64,000 nt of DNA from JACCYI01 sp963828075 (GTDB taxonomy: Bacteria > Actinomycetota > Thermoleophilia > Solirubrobacterales > Solirubrobacteraceae): assembly GCA_963828075.1 (NCBI GenBank), contig CAWHDH010000021.1, positions 2,108,001 to 2,172,000 of the forward strand, in the 5' to 3' direction. The notes below the pieces were generated by a model. That model was not told the origin of the DNA. It searched no databases and saw nothing but the letters and a program-made list of their open reading frames with translations. Position 1 is the first letter of the stretch. Each line of letters opens with the position of its first letter. Shown here in pieces: positions 24,604-33,637 of this stretch. A program made the position numbers and the translations under genes.

Positions 24604-25353
24604 GTGACTGCGGAGGCCACCCACCTCGTCGAGCTGCGGCAGGTCCGCAAGTCGTTCGGCGACAACCTCGTGCTCGACGGCGTCGACCTGGCGGTCGACC
24701 GTGGTGAGGCGATCGTCATCGCCGGGCCGTCGGGGTCGGGCAAGTCGACGATGCTGCGCTGCGTCAACGGGCTCGAGAGCATCGACGAGGGCGAGATCCT
24801 CTTCGACGGCGCCTCCGTGGCGCGGGCGGGCAAGGAGCTCCACCGGCTGCGCGCGAAGATCGGGATGGTCTTCCAGCAGTTCAACCTGTTCGCCCACATG
24901 ACGGTCGTCGAGAACGTCGCGCTCGGCCCGATCCACGTGAAGGGCGAGGACCGCCCGGCGGCTCGCCAACGGGGCATGAAGCTGCTCGAGCGGGTCGGGA
25001 TCGCCGAGAAGGCCGACGCCTACCCGGCGGATCTCTCCGGCGGCCAGCAGCAGCGCGTCGCGATCGCCCGGGCGCTCGCGATGGAGCCCAGGCTGATGCT
25101 GTTCGACGAGCCGACGTCGGCGCTCGATCCGGAGATGATCCGCGAGGTCCTCGACGTCATGCGCGACCTCGCGCGCGACGGCATGACGATGATCGTCGTC
25201 ACGCACGAGATGGGCTTCGCGCGCGAGGTCTGCGACCGGTTGGTGTTCATCGACGAGGGGCGGATCGTCGAGGAGGGGCCGCCCGAGGAGTTCTTCACCG
25301 CGGCCAAGAGCGACCGCGCACGCGAGTTCGTGGACAAGATCATCCACCACTAG
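24604..25353 (+). CDS. glnQ: Polar amino-acid ABC transporter, ATP-binding subunit
   Basis: ATPase of 249 residues. It has Walker A GPSGSGKST (about 41-49), Q-loop FQQFNLFAHM, signature LSGGQQQRVAIARAL, Walker B LMLFDEPTSALD and switch VVTHEMGFAREVCDR. Start is GTG at 24604. It heads a four-gene unit ATPase, binding protein, permease, permease, the organisation of glutamate importers of the Glu/Asp type (GluABCD). Confidence 0.94.
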   Translation: MTAEATHLVELRQVRKSFGDNLVLDGVDLAVDRGEAIVIAGPSGSGKSTMLRCVNGLESIDEGEILFDGASVARAGKELHRLRAKIGMVFQQFNLFAHMTVVENVALGPIHVKGEDRPAARQRGMKLLERVGIAEKADAYPADLSGGQQQRVAIARALAMEPRLMLFDEPTSALDPEMIREVLDVMRDLARDGMTMIVVTHEMGFAREVCDRLVFIDEGRIVEEGPPEEFFTAAKSDRAREFVDKIIHH

Positions 25354-25363
25354 GGGGAAAGTG

Positions 25364-26269
25364 ATGAGGGGTATGGGGACCTGGCGATTCCTGCTGGCGC
25401 TGCTGGCGGCGCTGGCGCTGGCGGGCTGCGGGGAGGACGACGAGGAGGGCGGCGGCGGCGGTGGTGGCGGCGAGGCGGCCAAGCCAGCCGCGGAGGTCAA
25501 GAAGTACGACGCGGGCACGCCGCTGGGCGACATCCAGAAGAAGGGCGAGATCGCGATCGGCGTGAAGTTCGACGTCCCGCCGTTCGGTTTCAAGAACCCG
25601 CAGACCGACGACGTCGAGGGCTTCGACGTCGACCTCGGCAAGGCGGTCGCCGAAGCGCTCGGCGTCAAGCCGAAGTTCGTCGAGGCTATCTCCGACAACC
25701 GCATCCCGTTCCTGGAGGACGGGACCGCCGACCTGATCCTCTCGACGATGACCATCAACGCCGAGCGCGTCGAGCAGATCGACTTCTCCGAGCCGTACTT
25801 CGTCGCGCGCGGGCGGATCCTCGTCAAGCAGGACTCGGACATCGCCGGGATCGAGGGGCTCGCGGGCAAGAAGGTCTGCACCGCGCTCGGCTCGACCTAC
25901 GAAGCGACGATCAAGAAGCAGGCCCCGAAGGCGGACCTCAAGCTCGTCGACTCCTACTCGGAGTGCCTCGAGCTGATCCAGAACGGCGCGGTCGACGCCG
26001 TCTCGACCGACGACGTGATCCTCACCGGCATGATCATCCAGGACGAGACGCTCAAGCTGGTCGGCGACGAGCTGACCCAGGAGCCCTACGGCGCCGGGAT
26101 CAAGAAGGGCAACGCCGACATGAAGACCCTCGTCGACGAGGTCCTCGCGAAGTACAAGGAGGACGGCCGCTGGAAGGCGGCGTTCGACAAGTGGGTCGGG
26201 CAGTACACCAAGCAGCAGCAGGACCCGCCGACGATGACCCTCGACGAGGCGGTCGCGCTGAGCAAGTAG
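25364..26269 (+). CDS. Glutamate/polar amino-acid ABC transporter, substrate-binding lipoprotein
   Basis: SBP family 3 lipoprotein of 301 residues. The signal peptide ends in the lipobox ALAGC, followed by an acidic then Gly-only linker. Core landmarks are GEIAIGVKFDVPPFGFKN, DDVEGFDVDLGKAVAEALG, STMTINAERVEQIDFSEPYF and SDIAGIEGLAGKKVCTALGS. Two Cys in the mature part (KKVC and SECLEL) are spaced as in GluB-type proteins and may form a disulfide. GGGGG lies 6 bases before the ATG at 25364; a GTG three bases earlier is an alternative. Confidence 0.92.
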   Translation: MRGMGTWRFLLALLAALALAGCGEDDEEGGGGGGGGEAAKPAAEVKKYDAGTPLGDIQKKGEIAIGVKFDVPPFGFKNPQTDDVEGFDVDLGKAVAEALGVKPKFVEAISDNRIPFLEDGTADLILSTMTINAERVEQIDFSEPYFVARGRILVKQDSDIAGIEGLAGKKVCTALGSTYEATIKKQAPKADLKLVDSYSECLELIQNGAVDAVSTDDVILTGMIIQDETLKLVGDELTQEPYGAGIKKGNADMKTLVDEVLAKYKEDGRWKAAFDKWVGQYTKQQQDPPTMTLDEAVALSK

Positions 26270-26281
26270 GCGCTCGGAGTC

Positions 26282-26944
26282 ATGGGCGACCTGTGGAGCG
26301 TGCTGGCCGAGAACTCGGGGGCGTTCGCCTCCGGGTTCTGGGTCACCGTGCGGCTCGTGGCGATCTCGTTCGCGATCGCCATGGTCGTCGGCACGCTGGT
26401 GGCCGCGCTGCGGGTCGCCCCCAACAAGTGGCTGAACCGGCTCGGCGGGGTGTACGTCGAGACGTTCCGCAACATCCCGCTGCTGGTGCTGCTGTTCATC
26501 TCGTTCGCCGGCCTGCGGCGCTCGGGTGTCGAGATCAGCCCCTGGACGGCGGGGACCGCCAGCCTCGGGCTGTACACGGCCGCCTACGTCGCCGAGGCCC
26601 TGCGCTCAGGCGTCTTCGCCGTCGGCAAAGGGCAGATCGAGGCGGGCCTGTCGCTGGGGCTCACCTACGCCGCCGTGCTCCGCCGCATCGTGCTCCCGCA
26701 GGCGGTGCGGACGGTGATCTCGCCGCTCGGCTCGCTGACCATCGCGATGATCAAGAACTCGGCGATCATCGGCGTGTCGCTGCTCGCGCTGCCTGACCTG
26801 CTCAAGGAGGCGCGCCAGATCCAGGCGCGGACGTTCCTGACCACGGAGTCGTTCTTCTGGGCGGCGGTCGGCTACCTGATCCTGACCGGTCTCGTCACGG
26901 TGGCCATCCGGAACTTCGAGCGCCGGTACGCGATCCACCGATGA
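26282..26944 (+). CDS. Glutamate/polar amino-acid ABC transporter, permease 1
   Basis: Permease of 220 residues, five or so TM segments. EAA loop: EAGLSLGLTYAAVLRRIV with LPQAVRTVISPLG. ETFRNIPLLVLLFI is the family signature before the second half. It probably pairs with the next gene product in a heterodimeric membrane unit. ATG at 26282; the stop overlaps the next ATG in ATGA. Confidence 0.92.
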   Translation: MGDLWSVLAENSGAFASGFWVTVRLVAISFAIAMVVGTLVAALRVAPNKWLNRLGGVYVETFRNIPLLVLLFISFAGLRRSGVEISPWTAGTASLGLYTAAYVAEALRSGVFAVGKGQIEAGLSLGLTYAAVLRRIVLPQAVRTVISPLGSLTIAMIKNSAIIGVSLLALPDLLKEARQIQARTFLTTESFFWAAVGYLILTGLVTVAIRNFERRYAIHR

Positions 26945-27738
26945 GCTACCTGTTCGACCCCGCGCATTGGGAGTGGCTGACCACCGGCAACAACCTGCGG
27001 TTCATCCTCGAGGGCTTTGCGGTCAACCTGCAGATCGCCATCATCTCGATGGTCTTCTCGCTGCTGGTCGGGCTCGCGCTCGCGCTGCTGCGGCTCTCCA
27101 AGAAGCGGGTCGTGAGCGTCGCGGCCGGCGCCTGGGTCGACGTCTGGCGCAACCTGCCGCTGATCTTCATCATCCTCTACCTCGCCCTGGGGCTGCCGGC
27201 GCCGTGGAAGAACGCGTACGAGTCGATCGTCCCGGGCTTCTTCCCTGAAGCGCTCCAATCGGGGCTCGTGCTGGCGGCGCTGCTCGGGCTCGTCCTCTAC
27301 AACTCCGCGGTCCTGGCGGAGATCATGCGCGCCGGGATCCAGTCGCTGGACCGCGGCCAGGGGGAGGCGGCCGCGGCCCTCGGGCTGACCTACCGGCAGT
27401 CGATGCGGCTCGTGATCCTGCCGCAGGGTCTGCGGCGGATGGTGCCGGCGACCGTGTCGCAGCTCATCACGCTCAACAAGGACACGACGCTCGTCTCGAT
27501 CATCGCGATCCCCGAGGTCATGCGCCACGGGCGGATCGTCACCGGGTTCAACTTCTTCGGCGGCGTCGAGGCGCCGATCCTCCACGTGTTCATCTTCGTC
27601 GGCGCGCTGTTCGTGATCGTCAACCTGCTGCTCTCGCGGCTGTCGCGGCGGCTCGAGATCCGGGAGCGGCGCCGGACCGGGACGACGCTCAAGCGCGTCG
27701 AGGGGCTCGAGGATCAGGTGCGCGTCGAGCTGACCTGA
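26941..27738 (+). CDS. Glutamate/polar amino-acid ABC transporter, permease 2
   Basis: Permease of 265 residues. The EAA loop is EAAAALGLTYRQSMRLVI with LPQGLRRMVPATVS, and DVWRNLPLIFIILYLALG is the family signature. The C-terminus carries a basic cytoplasmic tail. Its 3' end overlaps the 3' end of the convergent cobA-hemD gene by 25 bp, so no terminator can lie between them. Confidence 0.92.
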   Translation: MSYLFDPAHWEWLTTGNNLRFILEGFAVNLQIAIISMVFSLLVGLALALLRLSKKRVVSVAAGAWVDVWRNLPLIFIILYLALGLPAPWKNAYESIVPGFFPEALQSGLVLAALLGLVLYNSAVLAEIMRAGIQSLDRGQGEAAAALGLTYRQSMRLVILPQGLRRMVPATVSQLITLNKDTTLVSIIAIPEVMRHGRIVTGFNFFGGVEAPILHVFIFVGALFVIVNLLLSRLSRRLEIRERRRTGTTLKRVEGLEDQVRVELT

Positions 27739-29183
27739 CCGGCGTCGCCGGTGATCGCCGCGATCAGGCCGTCGGGCGTGTGCGGGTCGGCCTCGAGCGC
27801 CGGCTCGAGGCCGTGCTCGCGGAGTGCCTGGCTCGTGGCCGGGCCGATCGAGACGATGCGGCCCGCCGGCTTCGCGCCGCTGGTCGCTTCGAGGAAGAAG
27901 CGCACGGAGGACGCCGACGTGAACGTGACGTAGTCGGCGGCGGCGGCGGCGGCGGCGGTCGGTTCGTCGAGCGGCTCGGCGACGGTCTCGTAGAGTGCGA
28001 CGACGTCGACGTGCGCCCCCCGCTCGCGCAGCGCATCGGGCAGGACGTCGCGGCCCACGGCGGCGCGCACGACGAGCGCGCGCTCGACCGGAACGTCGCG
28101 GAGCGCCTCGACGAGGCCCTCGGCGACCGCGCGGTCGGGCACGACGTCCGCCTCGATCCCGTGCTCGCGCAGCGCGCGGGCGGTGCCGGGGCCGATCGCG
28201 GCGACTCGCAGGCCGGCGAGGTCGCGGGCGTCGTGCAGGCGCGTGAACAGCTCGGCGGCGCCGTTCGGGCTCGTCACGCACAGCAGGTCGTAGGTCGCGA
28301 GGTCGGGCAGCTGCGCGTCGAGCGGGCGCGTGCGGATCGCCGGCGCCTCGACCACCTCGGCGCCGAGCTCGCGCAGCCGGGCGGCGAGCGCGGATGCCTG
28401 CGCGCGGGCGCGGGTGACCGCCACCGTGCGGCCGTGCAGCGGCCGCCGCTCGAGCCATGAGATCTGCTCGCGCAGCCTCGCGACCGGGCCGACCAGCGTG
28501 ATCGCCGGAGCGCGCAGCCCCTCGGCGGCGACCCGATCGGCCACGTCGGCGAGCGTCGCGACCAGCGCCCGCTGGCCCGGCAGCGTCCCGCGCTCGATCA
28601 CCGCGACGGGCTCAGTCGCCGGGCGCCCGCCGGCCATGAGCTGTTCGGCGATCCGGGGCAGCCGGCGGACGCCCATGTAGAACACGAGCGTGCCCGGGAA
28701 CGCGGCGAGGGCGGGCCAGTCGATCGCGGTCTCGTCCTTCTCGGGATCCTCGTGGCCGGTGACCAGCGCGACCGCGCTGGCGTCGCCGCGGAACGTCACC
28801 GGGATGCCCGCGTAGGCGGGCGCCGCGACGCCGGACGTGACGCCGGGGACGACCTCGAACTCGACGCCGGCCTCGCGCAGGACGAGCGCCTCCTCGCCGC
28901 CGCGGCCGAACACGAACGGGTCGCCGCCCTTGAGCCGCACGACCCGCCGCCCGGCGCGGCCGTGCTCGACCAGCAGCCGGTCGATCTCCGCCTGCTCCAT
29001 CGACGCCCCGCCGCCGACCTTGCCGACGTAGACGCGCTCGGCATCGGGCCGGGCGCCGTCGAGCGCGGTGGCCGGGATCAGCCGGTCGTGCAGGATCACG
29101 TCGGCCGACGCGATCAGCTCGAGCGCGCGGGCGGTGAGCAGGCCCGGGTCGCCCGGGCCCGCGCCGACGAGGAAGACGGTCAT
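27714..29183 (-). CDS. cobA-hemD: Fused uroporphyrinogen-III C-methyltransferase / uroporphyrinogen-III synthase
   Basis: Bifunctional tetrapyrrole enzyme of 489 residues. Residues about 1-240 are a SUMT/CobA methylase with the SAM-binding GAGPGDPGLLT (6-16), VYVGK, VVRLKGGDPFVFGRGGEE and VVPGVTSG motifs; it turns uroporphyrinogen III into precorrin-2. Residues about 250-489 are HemD, which closes hydroxymethylbilane to uroporphyrinogen III, with VTRARAQASALAARLRELGA and YVTFTSASSVRFF. The ATG at 29183 overlaps hemC in ATGA; the frame upstream is hemC shadow. Last gene of a nine-gene unit. Confidence 0.95.
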   Translation of the reverse strand: MTVFLVGAGPGDPGLLTARALELIASADVILHDRLIPATALDGARPDAERVYVGKVGGGASMEQAEIDRLLVEHGRAGRRVVRLKGGDPFVFGRGGEEALVLREAGVEFEVVPGVTSGVAAPAYAGIPVTFRGDASAVALVTGHEDPEKDETAIDWPALAAFPGTLVFYMGVRRLPRIAEQLMAGGRPATEPVAVIERGTLPGQRALVATLADVADRVAAEGLRAPAITLVGPVARLREQISWLERRPLHGRTVAVTRARAQASALAARLRELGAEVVEAPAIRTRPLDAQLPDLATYDLLCVTSPNGAAELFTRLHDARDLAGLRVAAIGPGTARALREHGIEADVVPDRAVAEGLVEALRDVPVERALVVRAAVGRDVLPDALRERGAHVDVVALYETVAEPLDEPTAAAAAAADYVTFTSASSVRFFLEATSGAKPAGRIVSIGPATSQALREHGLEPALEADPHTPDGLIAAITGDAGQVSSTRT

Positions 29184-30079
29184 CGCGGCGCGGTTGCGGC
29201 GGCGGCGCGCATCAGGAGGTCGGCCGCGCCCGCCGCCAGCATCCGCTTCGCGACCGCGCGGCCGAGCAGATCCGCGTCCTCCGCGTCGCCGTCGAGCTCG
29301 TCGCGGATCCACTCCGAGCCATCGGGGAGTCCCGCGAATCCGGTGAGGCGCAGGCGGGTGCCCTCACTGTGGAGCGCGGCGTGCGCGCCCACCGGCGTAT
29401 GGCAGTCGGCGCCGAGCGCGCGCACGAGCTCCCGCTCGGCGAGCAGGCAGGACCACGCGGCGGGGTCGTTCACCAGCCGGGCCGCGAACAGCGGAGGGAG
29501 ATCGCCGAGCCGGGCCTGGAGCGCCAGGATCCCCTGCCCCGCGGCCGGGACGAACACCTCGCCCTCGAGCACGGCGCCCACCTCGCCGAGCCGCCCGAGC
29601 CGCTCCAGCCCCGCGCGGGCGAGCACCAGCGCGTCGACCTCGCCCTCGGCGAGCTTGCGCAGCCGGGTGTCGACGTTGCCGCGGAGCTCGACGACCTCGA
29701 GGTCCGGGCGGGTCGCCAGGATCTGCGCGCGGCGGCGCAGCGCGCTGGTGCCGACGCGGGCGCTGCTCGGCAGCGCCGCCAGGCTCAAAGCGCCGCACAG
29801 CACGTCCGCCGCGTCGACGCGGGCCGCGGCGCCGATCAGCCCCAGCCCCTCGGCCAGCGCGCCGGGCACGTCCTTGGCCGAGTGGACGGCGAGGTCGATC
29901 TCGTTGCGCAGCAGCGCCGTCTCCAGCGCGCCGGTCCAGCGGGACTTGTCGCCGGCGGCGCGGTCCAGGTCGCCGTCCGTCGTCACCTCGACGAGGGTCC
30001 CCCCGGTGCGCTCGGCCACCCAGCCGGCCTGGGCGAGGGCGAGCGCGCTCCCGCGGGTGCCGATCCGCAGGCGGCTCAA
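29180..30079 (-). CDS. hemC: Hydroxymethylbilane synthase (porphobilinogen deaminase)
   Basis: Polymerises four porphobilinogen units into hydroxymethylbilane. The protein has 299 residues. Start LRIGTRGSALALAQA, catalytic HSAKDVPG region (about 68-75), TSALRRRAQ and ELRGNVDTRL are standard. The dipyrromethane cofactor attaches to the Cys of LGADCHTPVGAHA (about 225). Initiation is assigned to TTG at 30079: it precedes the conserved SRLRIGTRGS start, and TTGA overlaps the hemA stop by 4 bases. No ATG or GTG fits. Confidence 0.95.
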   Translation of the reverse strand: MSRLRIGTRGSALALAQAGWVAERTGGTLVEVTTDGDLDRAAGDKSRWTGALETALLRNEIDLAVHSAKDVPGALAEGLGLIGAAARVDAADVLCGALSLAALPSSARVGTSALRRRAQILATRPDLEVVELRGNVDTRLRKLAEGEVDALVLARAGLERLGRLGEVGAVLEGEVFVPAAGQGILALQARLGDLPPLFAARLVNDPAAWSCLLAERELVRALGADCHTPVGAHAALHSEGTRLRLTGFAGLPDGSEWIRDELDGDAEDADLLGRAVAKRMLAAGAADLLMRAAAATAPR

Positions 30080-31398
30080 CGCGGCGGGAACGCGCGGACG
30101 TCCGCCTGACCGTCGTCCTCGGCGGCGGGCGCGGGCTCGTCGAGGTCGAACAGCTCGCGCATGACCTGCAGGCGCGTGTGGCGGTGATCGGGGCCGGTCT
30201 CGCGCAGGCGCAGCGTCGGCTCGTGGAGCAGTCGGCTCGCGACCGCCCGGGCGAGCGCCTCGACGCGCTCGCGGTCGCGGTCGGTCAGGCCCTCCCAGCG
30301 GCCGGCGTTCTCGGCCAGCACGGCGTCGACGACCGCGTCGCCGCGCGAGCGCAGGGCGGCGACCGTGGGCAGCACCTCGAGCGTGCCGAGCCAGCCCGCG
30401 AAGGTCTGGATCTCCTCCTCCACGATGCCCTCGGCACGGCGCGCCTCGACCCGGCGGACCGAGTGGGTGCGGGCGACCTGGGACTGGAGGTCGTCGATGT
30501 CGTAGAGCGAGATGCCGTCGACCTCGGCGCACGCGGGGTCGATGTCGCGCGGCACCGCCAGGTCGATCAGCAGCAGCGGCCGGCCGCCGCGCGCCTCGGC
30601 CACCAGCGCCACCTCCTCGGCGCCGAGGATGGTGTGCGGCGACGCGGTGGAGGCGATCACGATGTCGGCCTGGGCGAGCTCCGCCGGGAGTTCGTCGAAC
30701 GACAGCGTGTCGCCGCCGAAGCGGCGGGCGAGCGCCCGCGCCCGCTCGCGGCGGCGATTGGCCACGAACAGCGTGCGGACGCCTTGGTCGTGCAGCGCCC
30801 GCGCGGTTCCCTCCGCGGTCTCGCCGGCGCCGAGGATCACGACACGGCGCTCCGCCAGGTCGCCGATGGCGGCGCGCGCGAGGTCGACGGCGACCGACGA
30901 AACGCTCGCGTGGCCCTCCGAGATCCGGGTCTGGCTGCGGACGCGCTTGCCCGTCGCCAGGGCGGCGCGGAACAGCTTGTTGGTCAGCGGGCCGGTCGAG
31001 CGGCCCGCGAGCGCGCGCTCGTAGGCGCGCTTGATCTGGCCCTGGACCTCGGCCTCGCCCACCACCATCGAGTCCAGCGCGCTGGTCACGCGGAACAGGT
31101 GGCGCGCGGCGTCGCAGTTGCGCAGCGAGAACATCGCGCCGACGAGCTCGGTCGGGCGGATGCCGGCCTGCCGCGCGAGCATCGAAAGCGCGACGCTCTC
31201 CGCCTCGACCGGGTCGCTCACCACGAGGTAGAGCTCGGTCCGGTTGCACGTGAACACCGCGACCGCCTCCTGCACCGACGGCTCGGACAGCAGGTCGGCG
31301 ACCGCCACCGCCGCGCGCCCCTCCGGCAGCGCGAGGCGCTCGCGGATCGCGAGGGGCGCCGTCTTCTGCGACGCCCCGATCACCAGCAGCTCGTTCAT
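30076..31398 (-). CDS. hemA: Glutamyl-tRNA reductase
   Basis: First committed step of C5-pathway tetrapyrrole synthesis: NADPH reduction of glutamyl-tRNA to glutamate-1-semialdehyde. 440 residues, normal length. The catalytic Cys is in VFTCNRTELYLVV (about 47-59), with HLFRVTSALDSMVVGEAEV (about 100-118) and the NADPH-binding VVILGAGETAEG (about 185). hemL and hemB are not in the window. The ATG at 31398 overlaps the ccmD stop by 4 bases. Confidence 0.96.
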   Translation of the reverse strand: MNELLVIGASQKTAPLAIRERLALPEGRAAVAVADLLSEPSVQEAVAVFTCNRTELYLVVSDPVEAESVALSMLARQAGIRPTELVGAMFSLRNCDAARHLFRVTSALDSMVVGEAEVQGQIKRAYERALAGRSTGPLTNKLFRAALATGKRVRSQTRISEGHASVSSVAVDLARAAIGDLAERRVVILGAGETAEGTARALHDQGVRTLFVANRRRERARALARRFGGDTLSFDELPAELAQADIVIASTASPHTILGAEEVALVAEARGGRPLLLIDLAVPRDIDPACAEVDGISLYDIDDLQSQVARTHSVRRVEARRAEGIVEEEIQTFAGWLGTLEVLPTVAALRSRGDAVVDAVLAENAGRWEGLTDRDRERVEALARAVASRLLHEPTLRLRETGPDHRHTRLQVMRELFDLDEPAPAAEDDGQADVRAFPPR

Positions 31399-31592
31399 TG
31401 CGCCTGCACCCGCTCGCGGTCGGGCTCGGCCTCGGGCTGCTCCTCGGTCAGGCGCGTCAGCTCGCCGAGCTCGCGTTCGATCCGCGCCAGCTTGCCGGCC
31501 ATGATCGCCACGTAGGCCAGGATCAGGGCGAGGAAGACGAGGTAGGCGCCCGCGACGTACGGGCCGGCGTCGTCGAGCGGCAGGGCGGGCAT
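31395..31592 (-). CDS. ccmD: CcmD-like small membrane protein of the heme exporter
   Basis: Protein of 65 residues: one transmembrane helix (about 12-33, PYVAGAYLVFLALILAYVAI) followed by a charged cytoplasmic helix KLARIERELGELTRL. CcmD binds the CcmABC complex and helps release holo-CcmE. Sequence identity in this family is too low to prove it; size, topology and position between ccmC and hemA support it. Its ATG overlaps the ccmC stop by one base. Confidence 0.75.
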   Translation of the reverse strand: MPALPLDDAGPYVAGAYLVFLALILAYVAIMAGKLARIERELGELTRLTEEQPEAEPDRERVQAQ

Positions 31593-32272
31593 CAGGCGAA
31601 CCGTCGCTTGAGGCGCTTGAGCTGGATCGTCGCGTGCTTGGAGGTCAGCTCGTACTTCCACAGCGTCACGAACAGCAGCGTCATCGCCGCGAGGCTGAGC
31701 AGGAAGGTGACGAACATCGAGCCGGGCATCCCGCCGCCGGTCTGGTCGAGCACGCGCGGGTGCGTCAGCGACGCCTGCGCGAAGCGCACCGACATGAAGC
31801 ACAGCGGAACGAACGCACCCGCGATGACCGCGAACACCGCCGCGTAGCGCGCCTGGCGCTCCGGGTCCTCGATCGCGAAGCGCAGCGGCTGGTAGCAGCT
31901 GTAGAGCAGGAAGACGATCAGGAACGCGACCAGCGTCGGCTCGTCCCACACCCACCAGTGGCCCCACGACGCCTTCGCCCAGATCATCCCGGTCGCGAGC
32001 GTGGCGACGCCGAGGATGATCGACAGGTGGATGGCCACGTAGGACTTCAGGTCGTGCTGCATGGCGCCCGAGCGCAGGTACTTGATCCCGTACACCCCGC
32101 CGGCGACGAACCCGCCGAGCGCGACGAGCGCGAGCGGCACGTGCAGGTAGAAGATCTTCTGGATGAAGCCCTGGTCGGCGTCGTTGGGCGCGTAGAAGAA
32201 GACCAGCGCGAAGGCGCCTGTGAGAGCGACGACGGAGGCGATGGAGAGGGGCTTGAGGCCCCGGCCGTACAA
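31592..32272 (-). CDS. ccmC: Heme exporter / cytochrome c biogenesis protein CcmC
   Basis: Six-TM heme-handling protein of about 226 residues. The tryptophan-rich WWD motif is present as ASWGHWWVWDEPTL, flanked by conserved His residues (YLHVPLAL before, THPRVLDQ after). CcmC presents heme for transfer to CcmE. The TTG at 32272 is proposed as start: it follows the ccmB stop by 4 bases, a GGAGGA lies about 10 bases upstream, and it begins just ahead of the first TM. The longer frame upstream overlaps ccmB. Confidence 0.85.
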   Translation of the reverse strand: MYGRGLKPLSIASVVALTGAFALVFFYAPNDADQGFIQKIFYLHVPLALVALGGFVAGGVYGIKYLRSGAMQHDLKSYVAIHLSIILGVATLATGMIWAKASWGHWWVWDEPTLVAFLIVFLLYSCYQPLRFAIEDPERQARYAAVFAVIAGAFVPLCFMSVRFAQASLTHPRVLDQTGGGMPGSMFVTFLLSLAAMTLLFVTLWKYELTSKHATIQLKRLKRRFA

Positions 32273-32276
32273 GAGG

Positions 32277-32951
32277 TCAGTCCTCCAGGAGAAAATCGAA
32301 CACCGCGAAGGCCACGAGCGAGAAGATGACATCGTAGAGGCCGAGGATCGCCAGCCACCGCCCAGGCATCGCTTCGGCGCCGGTTTGCAGGAACAATGGC
32401 GCCGTCGCCTGCGCCGCGGCGATGACGATCGGGAGCAGCAGCGGGAGCGCCAGGAGCGGCACGATCAGGTCCCGTGTGCGGGTCTGCACGGCGAGCGCGC
32501 CGACCAGCGTGCCGATCACGGCGATGCCCCAGTTGGCCAGCAGCAGGAGAAGCGGGAGGCCGGGGAGCGCGTCGAACGGCGACGGGCCGAGCAGCAGGAC
32601 GCTGTAGACGGGCACCGCCGCCAGCTCGACCGCGCACAGGAAGCCGAACAGCAGCAGCGCCTTTGAGACCAGCATCGCCGTGCGGTCGACCGGTGCGAGG
32701 AGGAACGCGTCGAAGCCGCCCTCCTCGCGCTCGGCCACGAACAGGCGGTTGATGCCGAGCACCGCGGCCAGCAGGAGCGTGACCCACAGGACGCCGGCGG
32801 CGAGGTCGCCCTCCAGCGTCTCGCGGTCCAGGCCGAAGCGGAAGACCACGAACGCCGAGACGCTGAACAGCACCATCGCGGGCACCGACTCGCGGGTGCG
32901 CAGCTCGAGGCGCAGGTCCTTGCGCAGCAGCGCCGCGACGGTGGCCCTCAT
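32277..32951 (-). CDS. ccmB: Heme exporter membrane subunit CcmB
   Basis: Permease of 224 residues with about six TM segments; partner of the CcmA ATPase. KDLRLELRTRESVPAMVLFS near the N-terminus and FVAEREEGGFDAFLLAPVDR in the first cytoplasmic loop are CcmB landmarks; PLLALPLLLPIVIAA follows. The ATG at 32951 overlaps the ccmA stop by 4 bases. Confidence 0.92.
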   Translation of the reverse strand: MRATVAALLRKDLRLELRTRESVPAMVLFSVSAFVVFRFGLDRETLEGDLAAGVLWVTLLLAAVLGINRLFVAEREEGGFDAFLLAPVDRTAMLVSKALLLFGFLCAVELAAVPVYSVLLLGPSPFDALPGLPLLLLLANWGIAVIGTLVGALAVQTRTRDLIVPLLALPLLLPIVIAAAQATAPLFLQTGAEAMPGRWLAILGLYDVIFSLVAFAVFDFLLED

Positions 32952-33637
32952 CCGTAGAGCCCCCGCAGATCGCCGGCTCTGACATCGGCGGCGGGGGCGA
33001 CGAGGTCCGCCCGCCCGGCGCGCAGGCCGAGCACGACGTCGGCCTCCGCGAGTCCGGCCTCGGCGTCGTGGGAGATCAGCACCCGTGTGCGGCCGCTCGC
33101 GCGGCCGATCAGCGGCGCGACGGCGGCGACGGCGGCGGGGTCGAGGTTGGCGCCCGGCTCGTCGAGCAGCAGCAGTTCGGGTTCGTGCAGGACGGCGCGG
33201 CAGATCGCCACGCGCTGGGTCATCCCGCGCGAGAGCGTCCGCACCGGGTCGTCGGCGCGCGCCGTCATGCCGACCTCGTCGAGGAGCGCGTCGATCCGGG
33301 CGGGCGCGACGCCGTGCAGGCGCGCGTGGAAGCGCAGGTTCTCGCGCGGGCTCAGCTCGCGATAGAGCAGCGGCTCGTGGGCCAGCAGCCCGATCCGACC
33401 GCGCACCCGCCACCCCTCCCGCGGCAACTCGCCGCCGAGCACGCGGACCGCCCCGGCGTGGGGGCGCAGCAGCGTGGCGAGCGTCCGGAGCAGCGTCGTC
33501 TTGCCGGCGCCGTTGGCGCCGAACACCGCGAGGGTGCTCCCGGCCGGCAGCTCGAGCGTCACCCCGTCGAGCGCGAGTCGCTCGCCGTAGCGGCGCACCA
33601 GGCCGTCGAGGCGGACGGCGGGCGCTGCCTCAGGCAC
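32948..33637 (-). CDS. ccmA: Heme exporter ATP-binding subunit CcmA
   Basis: ABC ATPase of 229 residues. It has Walker A GANGAGKTTLLR (about 36-47), the degenerate signature LSRGMTQRVAICRAVL, Walker B LLLLDEPGANLD and the switch region VLISHDAEAG. Short ATPase of the CcmA type, powering release of holo-CcmE from CcmC. The start is GTG at 33637, 8 bases inside the 3' end of the MoaB-like gene. Confidence 0.92.
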   Translation of the reverse strand: MPEAAPAVRLDGLVRRYGERLALDGVTLELPAGSTLAVFGANGAGKTTLLRTLATLLRPHAGAVRVLGGELPREGWRVRGRIGLLAHEPLLYRELSPRENLRFHARLHGVAPARIDALLDEVGMTARADDPVRTLSRGMTQRVAICRAVLHEPELLLLDEPGANLDPAAVAAVAPLIGRASGRTRVLISHDAEAGLAEADVVLGLRAGRADLVAPAADVRAGDLRGLYG